Numbered from the stretch's first letter, positions 32,647 to 42,260 are shown. The stretch: DNA of 64,000 nt from JBGSUZ01 sp964404895 (GCA_964404895.1 CAYOLV010000005.1:124001-188000); one strand, 5' to 3'. Notes: generated by a model not told the origin, from the sequence alone. Numbers and translations are program-made.

Positions 32647-33135
32647 TTACAATTGTGGTTTTAGGCCTTCTGTTTGTTTGATCATTGGGAATTCTCTTTT
32701 AACAATCAACTTGACGCCTTCTATGCTTTGGACTATGACAGTCTCATTTACCCCAAGAGGTTCACCATCTTCTGTTAAGGCACTCCAAATCTGCCCTTTT
32801 ACTTTAACTTGTCCCATTGAAAAAGGCAATATTTCAGAGGTAACAATTCCTCTTTCTCCCATTAAAGCATCAAGATTGGTTCTTTCACCACCAATTTTAA
32901 GTAAGTCTTTTGCAAGTGGCTTCGTAACGATTAAGAATAACACCGAAGCGATACCAAACAAGATGACTTGAACGAAGAAGGGTGCCCCTAAGAGTGCTGC
33001 AATGAGAGCTACAATGGCTGCCAGTGCAAACCACAGAGACGTAAGTCCTAGGGTGATAGCTTCAAGTATTGAAAACACCACTGCCGCGATGATCCAAATC
33101 ATTGGATCTGTTATTTTATCAAATATACTACCCAT
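32647..33135 (-). CDS. NfeD family membrane protein
   Basis: A 162-residue protein. Three or four transmembrane segments span about 12-80, followed by a C-terminal OB-fold (about 95-155: LMGERGIVTSEILPFSMGQV, then GQIWSAL and VQSIEGVKLIVK). It is the short NfeD type without the serine protease domain, partner of the downstream SPFH protein. Confidence 0.88.
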   Translation of the reverse strand: MGSIFDKITDPMIWIIAAVVFSILEAITLGLTSLWFALAAIVALIAALLGAPFFVQVILFGIASVLFLIVTKPLAKDLLKIGGERTNLDALMGERGIVTSEILPFSMGQVKVKGQIWSALTEDGEPLGVNETVIVQSIEGVKLIVKREFPMIKQTEGLKPQL

Positions 33136-33337
33136 TTGTGTTCACCTCTTTTCATAAATATGAATACCTACATTGTATGAATTGATTATTAAGAAAGTCT
33201 TAAGGAATACTGCCCGATATGTTAAATTCGTCAAATTTAGTGAGATTTATTTATAAAAGCCCCCGATTCGGGTATAATGACAACATAATTTACAAAGGCC
33301 TACCACCAATATACTCTAAGATCGGCGGGAATCATCT

Positions 33338-34627
33338 ATGATAAAAAATTTTTTAAGTGCTGTGTGGGCAGTGGTAAGTGTTTTAGTTCTCGGTATTATT
33401 TTACCCGCCTTGCTGGTTAAGGAGAATTTTGTCATTTATCAAGTTTTTATCAGCAGCATCTGTCTGGCACTTTACGCCCTCCTTATGTACTTTAGATACT
33501 TGGAACTTTATAATACCAATAATTCCATCAGCAATACCCTTTCTGAAAACACAAGTGAATTGGAAGAGAACTTAGCTCATCAAGAACATCTGAACTCTAT
33601 TCTATATGAAATCACCTTAAGTCTGGGCGATAACAGCACAGACCGAGAGTCTGTCCTTTCCTATATTTTGGAGAAGGCTATCGAATCCATTCCCGATGCG
33701 GATTTTGGCAGTATTCTAACAATTACCGAAGATGGCCTTTTTGGTTTTATTGCAGGAAGCGGCTACGACCTTAACCGTCTCAAAAGCATTCGTTTCAAAA
33801 AAGAAGAAACCTTTATGTGGATGGAAACCAAGGGCAATACCAAACTCCCTGTAATCATACGAGATATCACTCGATTTAACCAAGATCACATGGACCCTGA
33901 AACCTATAAGCAGCACTTAGATATTGTTAAATTCCAAGTGAAAAGCGTCCTTTCTGCTCCTATTTATATTGATGGGGAGTTGTACGGCATTGTAAATATT
34001 GACAGCCTTAATGCCAATGCCTTCTCAGAGAGCGATCTTAAAATGGCACGCTTCCTCACCACTCACATTTCCTTTATTCTCAAACACAGTCAACTCCTAG
34101 AACGGGCTTATTACTTGTCCATGTTCGACAAGTTGACCAACGTTTATAATCGAACTTATTTTGAAGATGTCTTTGGCGATTTCCAAATGAAGGCCTTCAG
34201 TTACAATAAAAAGTTTTCCCTCGCCATTATGGATTTAAACTATTTAAAACGCATCAACGACACTTACGGACATTTGCAAGGTGATGTAGCGCTTAGAGCC
34301 TTCTCCGATGGAGTTCGGAAGCATTTGAATACCACTGATGTTTTCGCACGATATGGGGGAGATGAATTTATCGTCCTCCTGGACAACGTGGATTCTGAGA
34401 CTGCCAAAGTCAAATTTGATGAAATTGCTACTTATTTTGAAGACGTGAACATCGAATGTAACGGGGTGCTGATTCCTATTCAGTTCAGTTACGGCATTGC
34501 TCAAGCGCCAGAGGAGTCCATGATTTTGGATATTCTGGTCAAAGTCGCCGATGAGCGAATGTATATGAACAAAAAATATTTGAAAAATCGAAACCAAAAC
34601 GATCCGCGTTTCTACGCGATTCGTTAA
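33338..34627 (+). CDS. Diguanylate cyclase with GAF domain
   Basis: Synthesises c-di-GMP from two GTP. A 429-residue protein with two N-terminal transmembrane segments (about 8-25, 32-52), a short coiled coil (65-90), a GAF domain (about 90-255) and a GGDEF domain (about 265-425). The active site is RYGGDEF with GGDEF at 340-344. The inhibitory I-site RxxD is NTTD here, so product inhibition at that site is unlikely. It is monocistronic with a TATAAT-type promoter near 33270. It could feed the HD-GYP-like receptor of the exopolysaccharide operon, but that link is inferred. Confidence 0.92.
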   Translation: MIKNFLSAVWAVVSVLVLGIILPALLVKENFVIYQVFISSICLALYALLMYFRYLELYNTNNSISNTLSENTSELEENLAHQEHLNSILYEITLSLGDNSTDRESVLSYILEKAIESIPDADFGSILTITEDGLFGFIAGSGYDLNRLKSIRFKKEETFMWMETKGNTKLPVIIRDITRFNQDHMDPETYKQHLDIVKFQVKSVLSAPIYIDGELYGIVNIDSLNANAFSESDLKMARFLTTHISFILKHSQLLERAYYLSMFDKLTNVYNRTYFEDVFGDFQMKAFSYNKKFSLAIMDLNYLKRINDTYGHLQGDVALRAFSDGVRKHLNTTDVFARYGGDEFIVLLDNVDSETAKVKFDEIATYFEDVNIECNGVLIPIQFSYGIAQAPEESMILDILVKVADERMYMNKKYLKNRNQNDPRFYAIR

Positions 34628-34645
34628 TTTCAACGCACACAGCTG

Positions 34646-34692
34646 AAGGATTTCATAATGGAGGATTGCTTATTCCATTTTGAAATCCTTTT
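34646..34692 (+). terminator. Terminator of the diguanylate cyclase gene
   Basis: Arms AAGGATTTCA.AATGGA and TCCATT.TGAAATCCTT form a long stem with T-rich flanks. Confidence 0.85.
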
Positions 34693-34776
34693 ATGTTATA
34701 ATTTATTTATCGATAAATTTCTTACTATTCTTACAGTTTAAACCCTGTAAGACCTACCCGTATTGGAGGAAGCCCT

Positions 34777-36543
34777 ATGTCTCATAATTGGAATTTAGAA
34801 AGCATCTACCCAAGTTTCAGCAGTGACGCCTATCAAAATGACATTTTGCACATTAATGCTCTCACCGAAAAACTCAATCAAGAATGCGAAACTTGGCAGA
34901 CATCTGCTACGCCCCTTCAAACCCTTGAGGGTATTCTTCAAGACTTCAACGGAATTTATGAACTCCTCTATACCGTGGCTGGTTACGCCAGCCTGAACTT
35001 TACTGTAAACACAAGCGATCCAGAAGCTATTGCAGCCTTTGAAAAGGCTGAACAGATGGTTACAGAACTCACAAAGCCAGACGTTAAGTTTACCCGTTTT
35101 GTGGGCAGTCTTTCTAATCTCGATGCTCTCATTGAGGAAAGCGCTCTTCTAAAAGCACACCAATTCTACCTCAACCGACAAAAAGAGCGGGCTCAATATA
35201 TGTTATCTGACGACGAAGAGGTTCTCATCGCAAAAATGATGACCACAGGTTCTTCCAGTTGGAGTATGCTCCAAAGCAAGTTGACTTCAAAATTGATGGT
35301 CAGTGTGACGGTTGGGAATGACATCCAAGAAGTGACGCTTTCTGAAGCCCGAGCCATGGCAAGAGATGCAGACCCTGAGGTCAGAAAAGCCGCTTATGTG
35401 GCAGAGCTTAAAGCTTGTGAGAAAATAGACGAAGCTGTGGCAACAGCTCTTAACAGCATTAAAGGAGAGGTTATTACCACTTCTGATCGCAGAGGTTTTG
35501 AGTCGCCCCTTGCTGAAGCCCTTTTCAAAACAAAAATGAGCAAAGCCACTTTGGACGCACTTCTTGGCGCTATTGAAGAATATTTGCCTACGGTTCGCAA
35601 ATATTTCAAGAAAAAAGCAGAGCTTGTAGGCGATGAAAACGGTCTTAAATTCTATAACCTTTTCGCACCGATAGGCACTTCCAGCAAAACTTATACTTAT
35701 GAAGAAAGCATGGACTTCATAACTGAAAACTTCAACTCTTTCAGCAAACAACTGGGAGACTTTGCAAACCTTGCCTATACTCAAAATTGGATTGATGTTG
35801 AACCTAAGCCCGGTAAAGTGGGCGGCGCTTATTGTGCAGAAGTGGCTAAACTCAAAGAATCTCGTATTTTGTTAAACTTCAAAGGCAGTTTAGGGGATGT
35901 CATTACGACGGCTCATGAACTAGGTCACGGTTACCACAATGAAATGCTTAAGGACGCAACCCTGCTCAATATGGATGTGCCGATGCCTCTTGCTGAAACC
36001 GCTTCAACTTTCTGTGAGACAATTGTAGGCAGAGCAGCCCTTAAAACTGTAGGGCCTGATGAGCAAATCACCGTCCTAGAAAGCGGTCTCCAAGACGCCA
36101 GCCAATGTATTGCAGACATCTATTCTCGCTTCTTGTTTGAATCTCGCTTATTTGATGCCCGAAAAAATGGCTCTCTTAGCGTAGAAGAATTGAACAAGCT
36201 TATGCTTGAAGCTCAAAATGACGCTTACGGCGACGGTCTTGACCCAGAATATCGTCACCCTTATATGTGGTTAAATAAAGGCCACTATTACTCAGCCGGA
36301 TTGAATTTCTATAACTTCCCTTATGCTTTTGGACTTCTCTTTGCCAAAGGCCTTTATAAAATTTATCAACAAGAAGGGGATGCCTTCTTGCCGCGCTACA
36401 ACAAGCTTCTTGCCTTCACAGGTCAGGAAACTATTGAAAATGTTTGCCTCAGCGTAGGGATTGATGTCACTACCAGAGAATTCTGGAGAAATTCACTCGA
36501 CGTAATTGCAGAAGATATTGAACAGTTTATTTCACTCTGCTAA
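34777..36543 (+). CDS. pepF: M3 family oligoendopeptidase F, copy 1
   Basis: Cytosolic zinc metallopeptidase trimming short peptides. It has 588 residues, as usual for PepF. The zinc motif HELGH has ligands His380 and His384 with catalytic Glu381; the third ligand is in PLAETASTFCE. The C-terminal segment FPYAFGLLFAKGLY is conserved. GGAGG is 7 bases upstream of the ATG. A paralogue follows immediately. Peptide breakdown fits an amino-acid-fermenting organism. Confidence 0.93.
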   Translation: MSHNWNLESIYPSFSSDAYQNDILHINALTEKLNQECETWQTSATPLQTLEGILQDFNGIYELLYTVAGYASLNFTVNTSDPEAIAAFEKAEQMVTELTKPDVKFTRFVGSLSNLDALIEESALLKAHQFYLNRQKERAQYMLSDDEEVLIAKMMTTGSSSWSMLQSKLTSKLMVSVTVGNDIQEVTLSEARAMARDADPEVRKAAYVAELKACEKIDEAVATALNSIKGEVITTSDRRGFESPLAEALFKTKMSKATLDALLGAIEEYLPTVRKYFKKKAELVGDENGLKFYNLFAPIGTSSKTYTYEESMDFITENFNSFSKQLGDFANLAYTQNWIDVEPKPGKVGGAYCAEVAKLKESRILLNFKGSLGDVITTAHELGHGYHNEMLKDATLLNMDVPMPLAETASTFCETIVGRAALKTVGPDEQITVLESGLQDASQCIADIYSRFLFESRLFDARKNGSLSVEELNKLMLEAQNDAYGDGLDPEYRHPYMWLNKGHYYSAGLNFYNFPYAFGLLFAKGLYKIYQQEGDAFLPRYNKLLAFTGQETIENVCLSVGIDVTTREFWRNSLDVIAEDIEQFISLC

Positions 36544-36557
36544 ATCTATATTCATTG

Positions 36558-36582
36558 CAAGCGGCTCATTTCGAGCCGCTTG
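36558..36582 (+). terminator. Hairpin between the two pepF genes (weak terminator)
   Basis: Arms CAAGCGGCTC/GAGCCGCTTG enclose a five-base loop and are followed by TTTCT. The short T-tract suggests partial read-through into the second gene. Confidence 0.6.
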
Positions 36583-36604
36583 TTTCTAATAGGAGGTTCT
36601 TTCA

Positions 36605-38383
36605 ATGTCAAAATCATATCAATGGTCTCTGGACCGCCTCTATGCCTCTTTCGAAGACCCAAATTTGGGAAAAGACTACGAAACCATATTGCTTCAAGCT
36701 GAACAATTCAGCCATTTTGGAAATGCTGCATTTTACAATGGCACTGATCCAAAATTGGTCATTGAAACCTATCTTCATGCAGAAAACATCCTCGGAGAAG
36801 GCATTACTAAAATTTCGGCATTTGCTGCCTTGTCACAGTCCACAGACGCCAAAAACCCTAACGCCCAAAAATGGATCGACCGCATGCGCCAAGTGGGTAC
36901 AAGTCTGACTGCACCACGGGTTACATTTCTCTACTGGCTACAGGACAAAACTGCCTTATTGGAAAAACTGGAAACCGAATCTGAGCTGATTAAAGCCCAT
37001 TCTTTTGCCCTCAGAGAGCGCATTCAAAACAGTTGCCACCTCCTCAGCCGAGAAGAAGAGGCACTCATCTCTGCCATAGTTCAGACAGGGTCTTCCGCTT
37101 GGGAAGGTCTTCAAAACAAAACCACCAGCCTGATGATGATTCCCATTTCAATAGAGGGTGAAATGAAGACTCTACCCCTTTCCTCTATTCGGAACCTCGC
37201 CTACGACTCTCGCCCAGAAGTGAGAAAAGCCGCTTATCAGGCTGAAATAGGCGCTTATCCTGAATACATGGATATTTCTGCAGCTGCTCTAAACGCCATT
37301 AAAGGTGAGGTCATCACCCTTGCGGATCTGAAAAAATACGATAGCCCTCTCAGCATGTCCCTTGAAAATTCCAGAATGGACCCTTCTATTTTAGAAGCTC
37401 TCATTGGAGCGATGGAAGAAGCCCTTCCCCTGTTCAGAGACTATATGAAAGGTAAGGCAAAGGTTCTTGGACACCCAGGCAAGCTACCCTTCTACGATAT
37501 TTTCGCACCCGTGGGCAGCAGTGACAAGCACTTTAGCGTAGAAGAATGCCAAGTCATTGTCGAAGAGGCCTTTAGAAACTTTTCGGAAGAATTAGGGGAT
37601 TTTGCCCACCTTGCCTTTGAAGGTTCTTGGGTAGATTTTGAACCTCGTCAGGGTAAAAGAGGCGGAGCTTTCTGTCATAGCATTTATGGCATTAAAGAAA
37701 GCCGAATCCTCTGCAACTATCAGGGCAGCATGAACAACATCATCACTGTGGCTCACGAACTTGGGCACGGGTTCCATGGCCGTCATATTTTTAAAGAATC
37801 CTTGATGAATGCCAGCTATCCTATGCCTTTGGCAGAAACAGCTTCTACGTTCTGCGAAACTGTTGTGAAAAATAAGTTGATGGCAGAGGCAACCCCTGAG
37901 GAGAAGTTGCTCTTATTAGAAACCTCTATTCAGGGGTATAACCAAATTATTGTGGACATCTATGCCCGCTTCCTCTTTGAAAAAGCAGTCTTTGAAGATC
38001 GAAAAAGTGCTAGTCTCTCTTCCGAGCAACTGTGCCACCTCATGTTAGAAGCTCAAAAGACAGCCTACGGTGATGCCGTTGACCACGAGACTCTTCACCC
38101 TTACATGTGGATGAACAAAGTCCACTATTATTACGCTTCTCGAAACTTCTACAACTTCCCTTATGCCTTCGGACTTTTATTTGCCATGGGCTTGTACGCC
38201 AAATCTCAAACTGAGGGGGTTGCCTTTGCAAGCCGTTACAACGAAATGCTTCGGGTGACTGGTAAGATGTCTGTTAAGGAAGTCGGAGCCTTCATGGATA
38301 TTGATTTAACTGATATCCAGTTTTGGAGAGCTTCTATTGGCATTATGAAGTCTGATATTGATCAATTTCTTGCATTGATTTAA
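36605..38383 (+). CDS. pepF: M3 family oligoendopeptidase F, copy 2
   Basis: A 592-residue paralogue of the preceding enzyme, sharing the whole domain plan. Zinc motif HELGH has His384, Glu385 and His388, with PLAETASTFCE as third-ligand helix. Segments such as AGAFC-type RGGAFCHSIYGIKESRI mirror copy 1 (VGGAYCAEVAKLKESRI). It has its own AGGAGG and ends at a strong terminator. The two copies have clearly diverged, so different peptide preferences are possible. Confidence 0.92.
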   Translation: MSKSYQWSLDRLYASFEDPNLGKDYETILLQAEQFSHFGNAAFYNGTDPKLVIETYLHAENILGEGITKISAFAALSQSTDAKNPNAQKWIDRMRQVGTSLTAPRVTFLYWLQDKTALLEKLETESELIKAHSFALRERIQNSCHLLSREEEALISAIVQTGSSAWEGLQNKTTSLMMIPISIEGEMKTLPLSSIRNLAYDSRPEVRKAAYQAEIGAYPEYMDISAAALNAIKGEVITLADLKKYDSPLSMSLENSRMDPSILEALIGAMEEALPLFRDYMKGKAKVLGHPGKLPFYDIFAPVGSSDKHFSVEECQVIVEEAFRNFSEELGDFAHLAFEGSWVDFEPRQGKRGGAFCHSIYGIKESRILCNYQGSMNNIITVAHELGHGFHGRHIFKESLMNASYPMPLAETASTFCETVVKNKLMAEATPEEKLLLLETSIQGYNQIIVDIYARFLFEKAVFEDRKSASLSSEQLCHLMLEAQKTAYGDAVDHETLHPYMWMNKVHYYYASRNFYNFPYAFGLLFAMGLYAKSQTEGVAFASRYNEMLRVTGKMSVKEVGAFMDIDLTDIQFWRASIGIMKSDIDQFLALI

Positions 38384-38411
38384 TAGTTTTAAAAAACACC
38401 TTATGGGTATT

Positions 38412-38441
38412 AAGTGAGCGTGGAACCACGCTCACTTTTTT
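38412..38441 (+). terminator. Terminator of the second pepF gene
   Basis: AAGTGAGCGTGG/CCACGCTCACTT with a two-base loop, followed by a T-run. Confidence 0.9.
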
Positions 38442-38498
38442 GATTCGTGGCTGTGCGGTTACCTAATGAACGATCCCTTAGCAAAGTGGAGGTGAACC

Positions 38499-38888
38499 AT
38501 GAACATTGATGATCTAAACCTGATGCAACAAGACCACACCTTGATCTGGCGTACGGCCAGCGCCCTCTCCAATAGCTTTGAGGCCAAAGAAATTTCCAAT
38601 CGCATTAAACAGCTGATTACCAGCGAAGAGATTGAACGAATGGTGGTAGACAATCGTTCTTTAGTAGGCACTTGGTCTCCTGAAATCGATGCCATATGGA
38701 TTGACCTCATGCGCTTTATGCCGATTCATGTAAAGCGAACTGCAACCCTTTGCAATGACGTGATTGGAAAGATTCAACTGAATTATTTGTCTTCACAAGC
38801 GGGTACCATTGAATCGGTCAGAGCCTTCACCCCTGCAGAGCTAAAAGAAATGCAAACATTCCTTGAATTAGATCATCTTCCATTGTAA
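38499..38888 (+). CDS. Conserved-looking hypothetical cytosolic protein
   Basis: A 129-residue, mainly helical, soluble protein of unknown function. It has no signal peptide, transmembrane segment or cysteine motif that I recognise. GTGGAGGTG 7 bases before the ATG and a dedicated terminator (38926-38955) support a real gene. Confidence 0.7.
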   Translation: MNIDDLNLMQQDHTLIWRTASALSNSFEAKEISNRIKQLITSEEIERMVVDNRSLVGTWSPEIDAIWIDLMRFMPIHVKRTATLCNDVIGKIQLNYLSSQAGTIESVRAFTPAELKEMQTFLELDHLPL

Positions 38889-38925
38889 CGTAGACTTTTG
38901 ACTACCGCTTACCTCAATACATAGC

Positions 38926-38955
38926 AAAACCCCCTTGAAGCCTCAAGGGGGTTTT
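38926..38955. terminator. Bidirectional terminator between the hypothetical gene and btuD
   Basis: AAAACCCCCTTGA and TCAAGGGGGTTTT arms enclose a four-base loop. Confidence 0.9.
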
Positions 38956-39023
38956 ATATTGAAATCTTAGTTCAAAAGTATTTAATGTTAGAAAAATATT
39001 TGGCAACAGAGCCATAAGCCTTG

Positions 39024-39809
39024 CTATATAGCCGCTCTTGGTATGACATGAGGGTTGCCCGTCACTGGGTTTTCGATCATGCACACGTCTAAGTTGTAGA
39101 TGTTTCTAATGCTGGAAGCGGATATGGTTTTGCTTGGCACCCCAAAGGAATGAACTTTGCCGTCGCTCATCATCATAACATAGTCGCTGTAGTCCATGGC
39201 CAAATTCAAGTCGTGAATAATGGCGACCACGGTGATGCCTTCATTTTTTGAAAGATTTCGGATGAGTTCCATGAGTTCCACTTGGTGATGCAAATCCAAA
39301 TGAGAAATGGGTTCATCTAAAATAAGCAGCTTCGGCTCTTGAGCCAAGGCTCTAGCCACCACCACACGCTGTTGTTCGCCGCCGCTGAGTTCATTGGCAA
39401 ACTTGTCTTTTAATGCCCAAACCCCAGTGGCTTTCATGGCTTTTTCCACAATGGCTCTGTCCTTGCTCTGCTCTGCCTGAAAACGTTTTAAATGAGGATA
39501 ACGACCCATCATGACCACTTCTTCTACTGTGAAATCAAAGCCAATCTGAGTGGCCTGAGGTACGTAAGCAACGATTTTCCCCAGTGCCTTATAAGAATAA
39601 TTGGAAAGGGGTTTGCCAAACAAGGTGAGTTCTCCGCTTTGAGGCTTTAAACTCTTAATCAACTGCTTGACAAAGGTAGTCTTGCCGCATCCGTTGGGGC
39701 CGACAACAGCAGTAAATGCCCCTGCTGGAATTTCAATATCCAATTGTTTTAGCACTTCTTGGTCTTTGTATCCAAATACCAGTTTGCTGGCTTTGATGAC
39801 GGCTTCCAT
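39024..39809 (-). CDS. btuD: Cobalamin/corrinoid ABC transporter ATPase (BtuD/FecE type)
   Basis: A 261-residue ATPase of the iron-siderophore/cobalamin importer group. Walker A GPNGCGKTT (37-45), signature ELSGGEQQR, Walker B LLILDEP and H-loop IIHDLN are present. It is the last gene of btuF-btuC-btuD, 4 bases after the permease gene. A cobalamin riboswitch upstream of btuF marks the operon as a corrinoid importer. Confidence 0.9.
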   Translation of the reverse strand: MEAVIKASKLVFGYKDQEVLKQLDIEIPAGAFTAVVGPNGCGKTTFVKQLIKSLKPQSGELTLFGKPLSNYSYKALGKIVAYVPQATQIGFDFTVEEVVMMGRYPHLKRFQAEQSKDRAIVEKAMKATGVWALKDKFANELSGGEQQRVVVARALAQEPKLLILDEPISHLDLHHQVELMELIRNLSKNEGITVVAIIHDLNLAMDYSDYVMMMSDGKVHSFGVPSKTISASSIRNIYNLDVCMIENPVTGNPHVIPRAAI

Positions 39810-39813
39810 GAGA

Positions 39814-40869
39814 TCACCCTTCCTTTACATTGATTTTGCTGCGGTAAAGCAACAATAAAAAATACGGCGCCCCAAACATGGCGGTAATAACGCCCAGAGG
39901 CAGTTCAGACGGTGCCACAATCACTCGGGCAATGGTGTCTGAAACGACTAAGAAAACTGCTCCAAAGAGCATGGAAAAGGGGAGCAGGGTCTTGTGATTC
40001 GGTCCTGTGACCATTCTCACAATATGGGGAATAACCAAGCCTACAAATCCGATGATTCCGCTGACGGACACCGCACAGGCTGTCACCAGTGAAGAAATGG
40101 ATAAGAGTCTGATGCGGGTTTTTTCCGTGTCAATTCCAAGACTTCTGGCATTGTCTTCCCCTAGGGCAAAAGCGTTCAGCTCTCGGATGTGTATGCACAT
40201 AAGCCCTAAGCCAATAAACAATGGAATGACTGTAATGCCGATCTTTTCCCATGAAGCCGCCGAAACACTGCCCATGGTCCAAGCATAAATGCGTTCAATC
40301 TGATCATGCTCGAGAGACATGATTAAGGAAATGACTGAGGACAAGAAAAAGTTTACCGCGACCCCAGAAAGGAGCAGGGTCACTACTGGGGTTTTATTCC
40401 CAATCCGGGCCAAGTTAAAGACAAAGGCCGCTGAAAGCAAGGCCCCTGCAAAAGCCGCCACTGAAATCATGCTAATGGGTCCAATGGAGAAGACCCCAAT
40501 CCCAGTAACGATGGCCAGTGTGGCACCTACTGCCGCACCCGAGGAAACGCCTAAGACAAAAGGATCTGCCATAGGGTTTTTAAAAATACCTTGATACACC
40601 ACCCCAGAAGCGGCCAGTCCCATGCCCACCAGTGCCGCTAAAATAACCCTTGGCAACCTTACTTGACTGACGATGGTAATAGCTTCTGGCGGTACCGTGC
40701 TCATATCGATAAAGCGGTCTGCAAAAGGCAGACTCCCAAATATAATTTTAAAACAATCTGCCAGAGAAATTGAAGATGCGCCTACGCTGGCAGAGCTGAT
40801 AATGACCACTAATAATAGCAGTCCCAATATTAAAATGCCCTGCCACAAGGGCGCTCTTCGTGTTTTCAT
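39814..40869 (-). CDS. btuC: Cobalamin/corrinoid ABC transporter permease (BtuC/FecCD type)
   Basis: A 351-residue permease with about ten transmembrane segments. Family segments include RLPRVILAALVGMGLAASG, GDNARSLGI (coupling region) and GFVGLVIPHIVRM. Its ATG overlaps the btuF stop by one base. Substrate assignment rests on the riboswitch. Confidence 0.9.
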   Translation of the reverse strand: MKTRRAPLWQGILILGLLLLVVIISSASVGASSISLADCFKIIFGSLPFADRFIDMSTVPPEAITIVSQVRLPRVILAALVGMGLAASGVVYQGIFKNPMADPFVLGVSSGAAVGATLAIVTGIGVFSIGPISMISVAAFAGALLSAAFVFNLARIGNKTPVVTLLLSGVAVNFFLSSVISLIMSLEHDQIERIYAWTMGSVSAASWEKIGITVIPLFIGLGLMCIHIRELNAFALGEDNARSLGIDTEKTRIRLLSISSLVTACAVSVSGIIGFVGLVIPHIVRMVTGPNHKTLLPFSMLFGAVFLVVSDTIARVIVAPSELPLGVITAMFGAPYFLLLLYRSKINVKEG

Positions 40870-41816
40870 TATTTAAACAACTCCGGATGTAAAATTTTAG
40901 CTAACGTTAAAACACCTTCTGCTACTCTTGGACCTTGAATATCTAATAAAGTATTGTCAATTTCAATTAATTTGCCTTCTTTGACTGCCGTTAAATCTTT
41001 GTAGCCATTGGCCGCTTCAATGCCTGCTTTGTCCCCATCAGCATTTTTGCAAATCAAGAATTCAGGATTTTTTTCAATCAATTTTTCAAGAGAATACTTC
41101 CAACCTTCTACGTCATTGGCCGCATTGGTGCCACCAGCCATTGTGATCATTTGGTCAATAAATGTGCCTTTGCCTGCTGTATAATCTCCGTATTCACCAA
41201 AACCCACCACGTAATACGCAGTTTTAGGTTCAGCCCCTTTGACTTTTTCAGTCACGTCGGCAATGGTTTTTTTCATATCTGCCACAACTGTTTCTGCTTC
41301 TGCTGATGCGCCTAAAATTTGACCTGCATTGGTTATAGAAGTATAAACCCCATCAAAGGTGTCGTGAGACGCTAAGTCGAATACTTTAATGCCTAGGGAG
41401 TCCATTTTAGCTTTGACATCGTCTGAGAACATCTTTGAAACAAAGACCACGTCTGGCTTAAGGGCTACAATAGCCTCTACATTTGGCTCCATAATTGAAC
41501 CCATGCTTGGCACTTGAAGAGCCTCTGCAGGGTATTTGCAATAGTCTGTTCTGCCTTTTAACATGTCACCCTTGCCCACTGCGTAGATGATTTCTGTCGC
41601 CGCAGGAGAAAGTGAAATGACCACTTCTGGTTGTTTCTCAAAAGTAAACTCCTTGCCCGAAGCGTCTGTAAGGGTTAAAGGATAGGCCGTTGCCACTTCT
41701 GTAGTTGTTGCCTGATCAGGGGAAGCGGCTTCTGGTTTTGCCGACTGACAACCTGCCAAAAGGGCAATCGTCATGATCATAATGCTTGCGAGTAACCAAT
41801 GTTTCATTTTGTGCAT
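40869..41816 (-). CDS. btuF: Cobalamin/corrinoid-binding lipoprotein (BtuF-like)
   Basis: A 315-residue substrate-binding lipoprotein. A signal peptide with lipobox LLAGC (Cys23) is followed by a linker rich in Ala, Thr and Glu. The two-lobe fold includes PEVVISLSPAATEIIYAVG, MEPNVEAIVALKPDVVF and AGGTNAANDV. The ATG at 41816 follows AAGGAGG by about 9 bases; that ribosome binding site is part of the riboswitch expression platform. It supplies corrinoid, probably for KamDE. Confidence 0.9.
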   Translation of the reverse strand: MHKMKHWLLASIMIMTIALLAGCQSAKPEAASPDQATTTEVATAYPLTLTDASGKEFTFEKQPEVVISLSPAATEIIYAVGKGDMLKGRTDYCKYPAEALQVPSMGSIMEPNVEAIVALKPDVVFVSKMFSDDVKAKMDSLGIKVFDLASHDTFDGVYTSITNAGQILGASAEAETVVADMKKTIADVTEKVKGAEPKTAYYVVGFGEYGDYTAGKGTFIDQMITMAGGTNAANDVEGWKYSLEKLIEKNPEFLICKNADGDKAGIEAANGYKDLTAVKEGKLIEIDNTLLDIQGPRVAEGVLTLAKILHPELFK

Positions 41817-41823
41817 AAAAAAA

Positions 41824-42075
41824 ATCCTCCTTGTGATTTCAAGAGGACTGGAAAAGTCAGTGCCAAAAACACTATCAATTACCAGTACGTCCTCATCCGC
41901 GTGATTTTGTATACTGTGCCAGACAAATAATTGCCTGAAAACTCTGGGCCAGTTCCTGACTTATGAAAGCAAAATAATGGCGAACCATTGGCTTTCAATT
42001 ACAGTAGCGGGACTGTGTCGGTATTTCACCGAGCTTCCTTGTTTAAGTAAAGGCTTTTGCCTTACACACCCAAAA
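41824..42075 (-). promoter_or_regulatory. Cobalamin riboswitch controlling btuFCD
   Basis: On the minus strand the aptamer has the conserved core GGTGAAATACCGACACAG-TCCCGC-TACTGT (about 42032-42000) and the B12 box AAGTCAGGAACTGGCC (about 41961-41946). Downstream, AGTCCTCTTG (41849-41840) can pair with the ribosome binding site CAAGGAGGA. A preceding GAGGAC..ACTGG segment (41893-41881) can pair with the same anti-SD strand. This predicts translational repression when cobalamin is bound. Confidence 0.93.
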
Positions 42076-42104
42076 TTCATTGAAAATATTCAATTTTCTT
42101 ACCT

Positions 42105-42133
42105 ATCATATCATAGGGGCTATTTTTTCACAA
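42105..42133 (-). promoter_or_regulatory. Probable promoter of the cobalamin riboswitch transcript
   Basis: Minus-strand TTGTGA (42133-42128), a 17-base spacer and TATGAT (42110-42105) lie just upstream of the aptamer. Confidence 0.5.
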
Positions 42134-42180
42134 GATTTGCTCAGGGGTCTAACTGGTTATAAAACCATTTCACAGCTTTT

Positions 42181-42202
42181 CATTTATACCCAAGTATAAA
42201 TG
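42181..42202. repeat. Perfect 9-bp inverted repeat
   Basis: CATTTATAC and GTATAAATG are separated by CCAA. It lies between the btu promoter and the DnaA-box cluster. It may be an operator or part of the DnaA-bound region; no function is shown. Confidence 0.55.
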
Positions 42203-42260
42203 TTTTCAACAGGTTTTTCAGATGAAATTCACAGCTTACTGACAAGTTATACCGTTTTTT

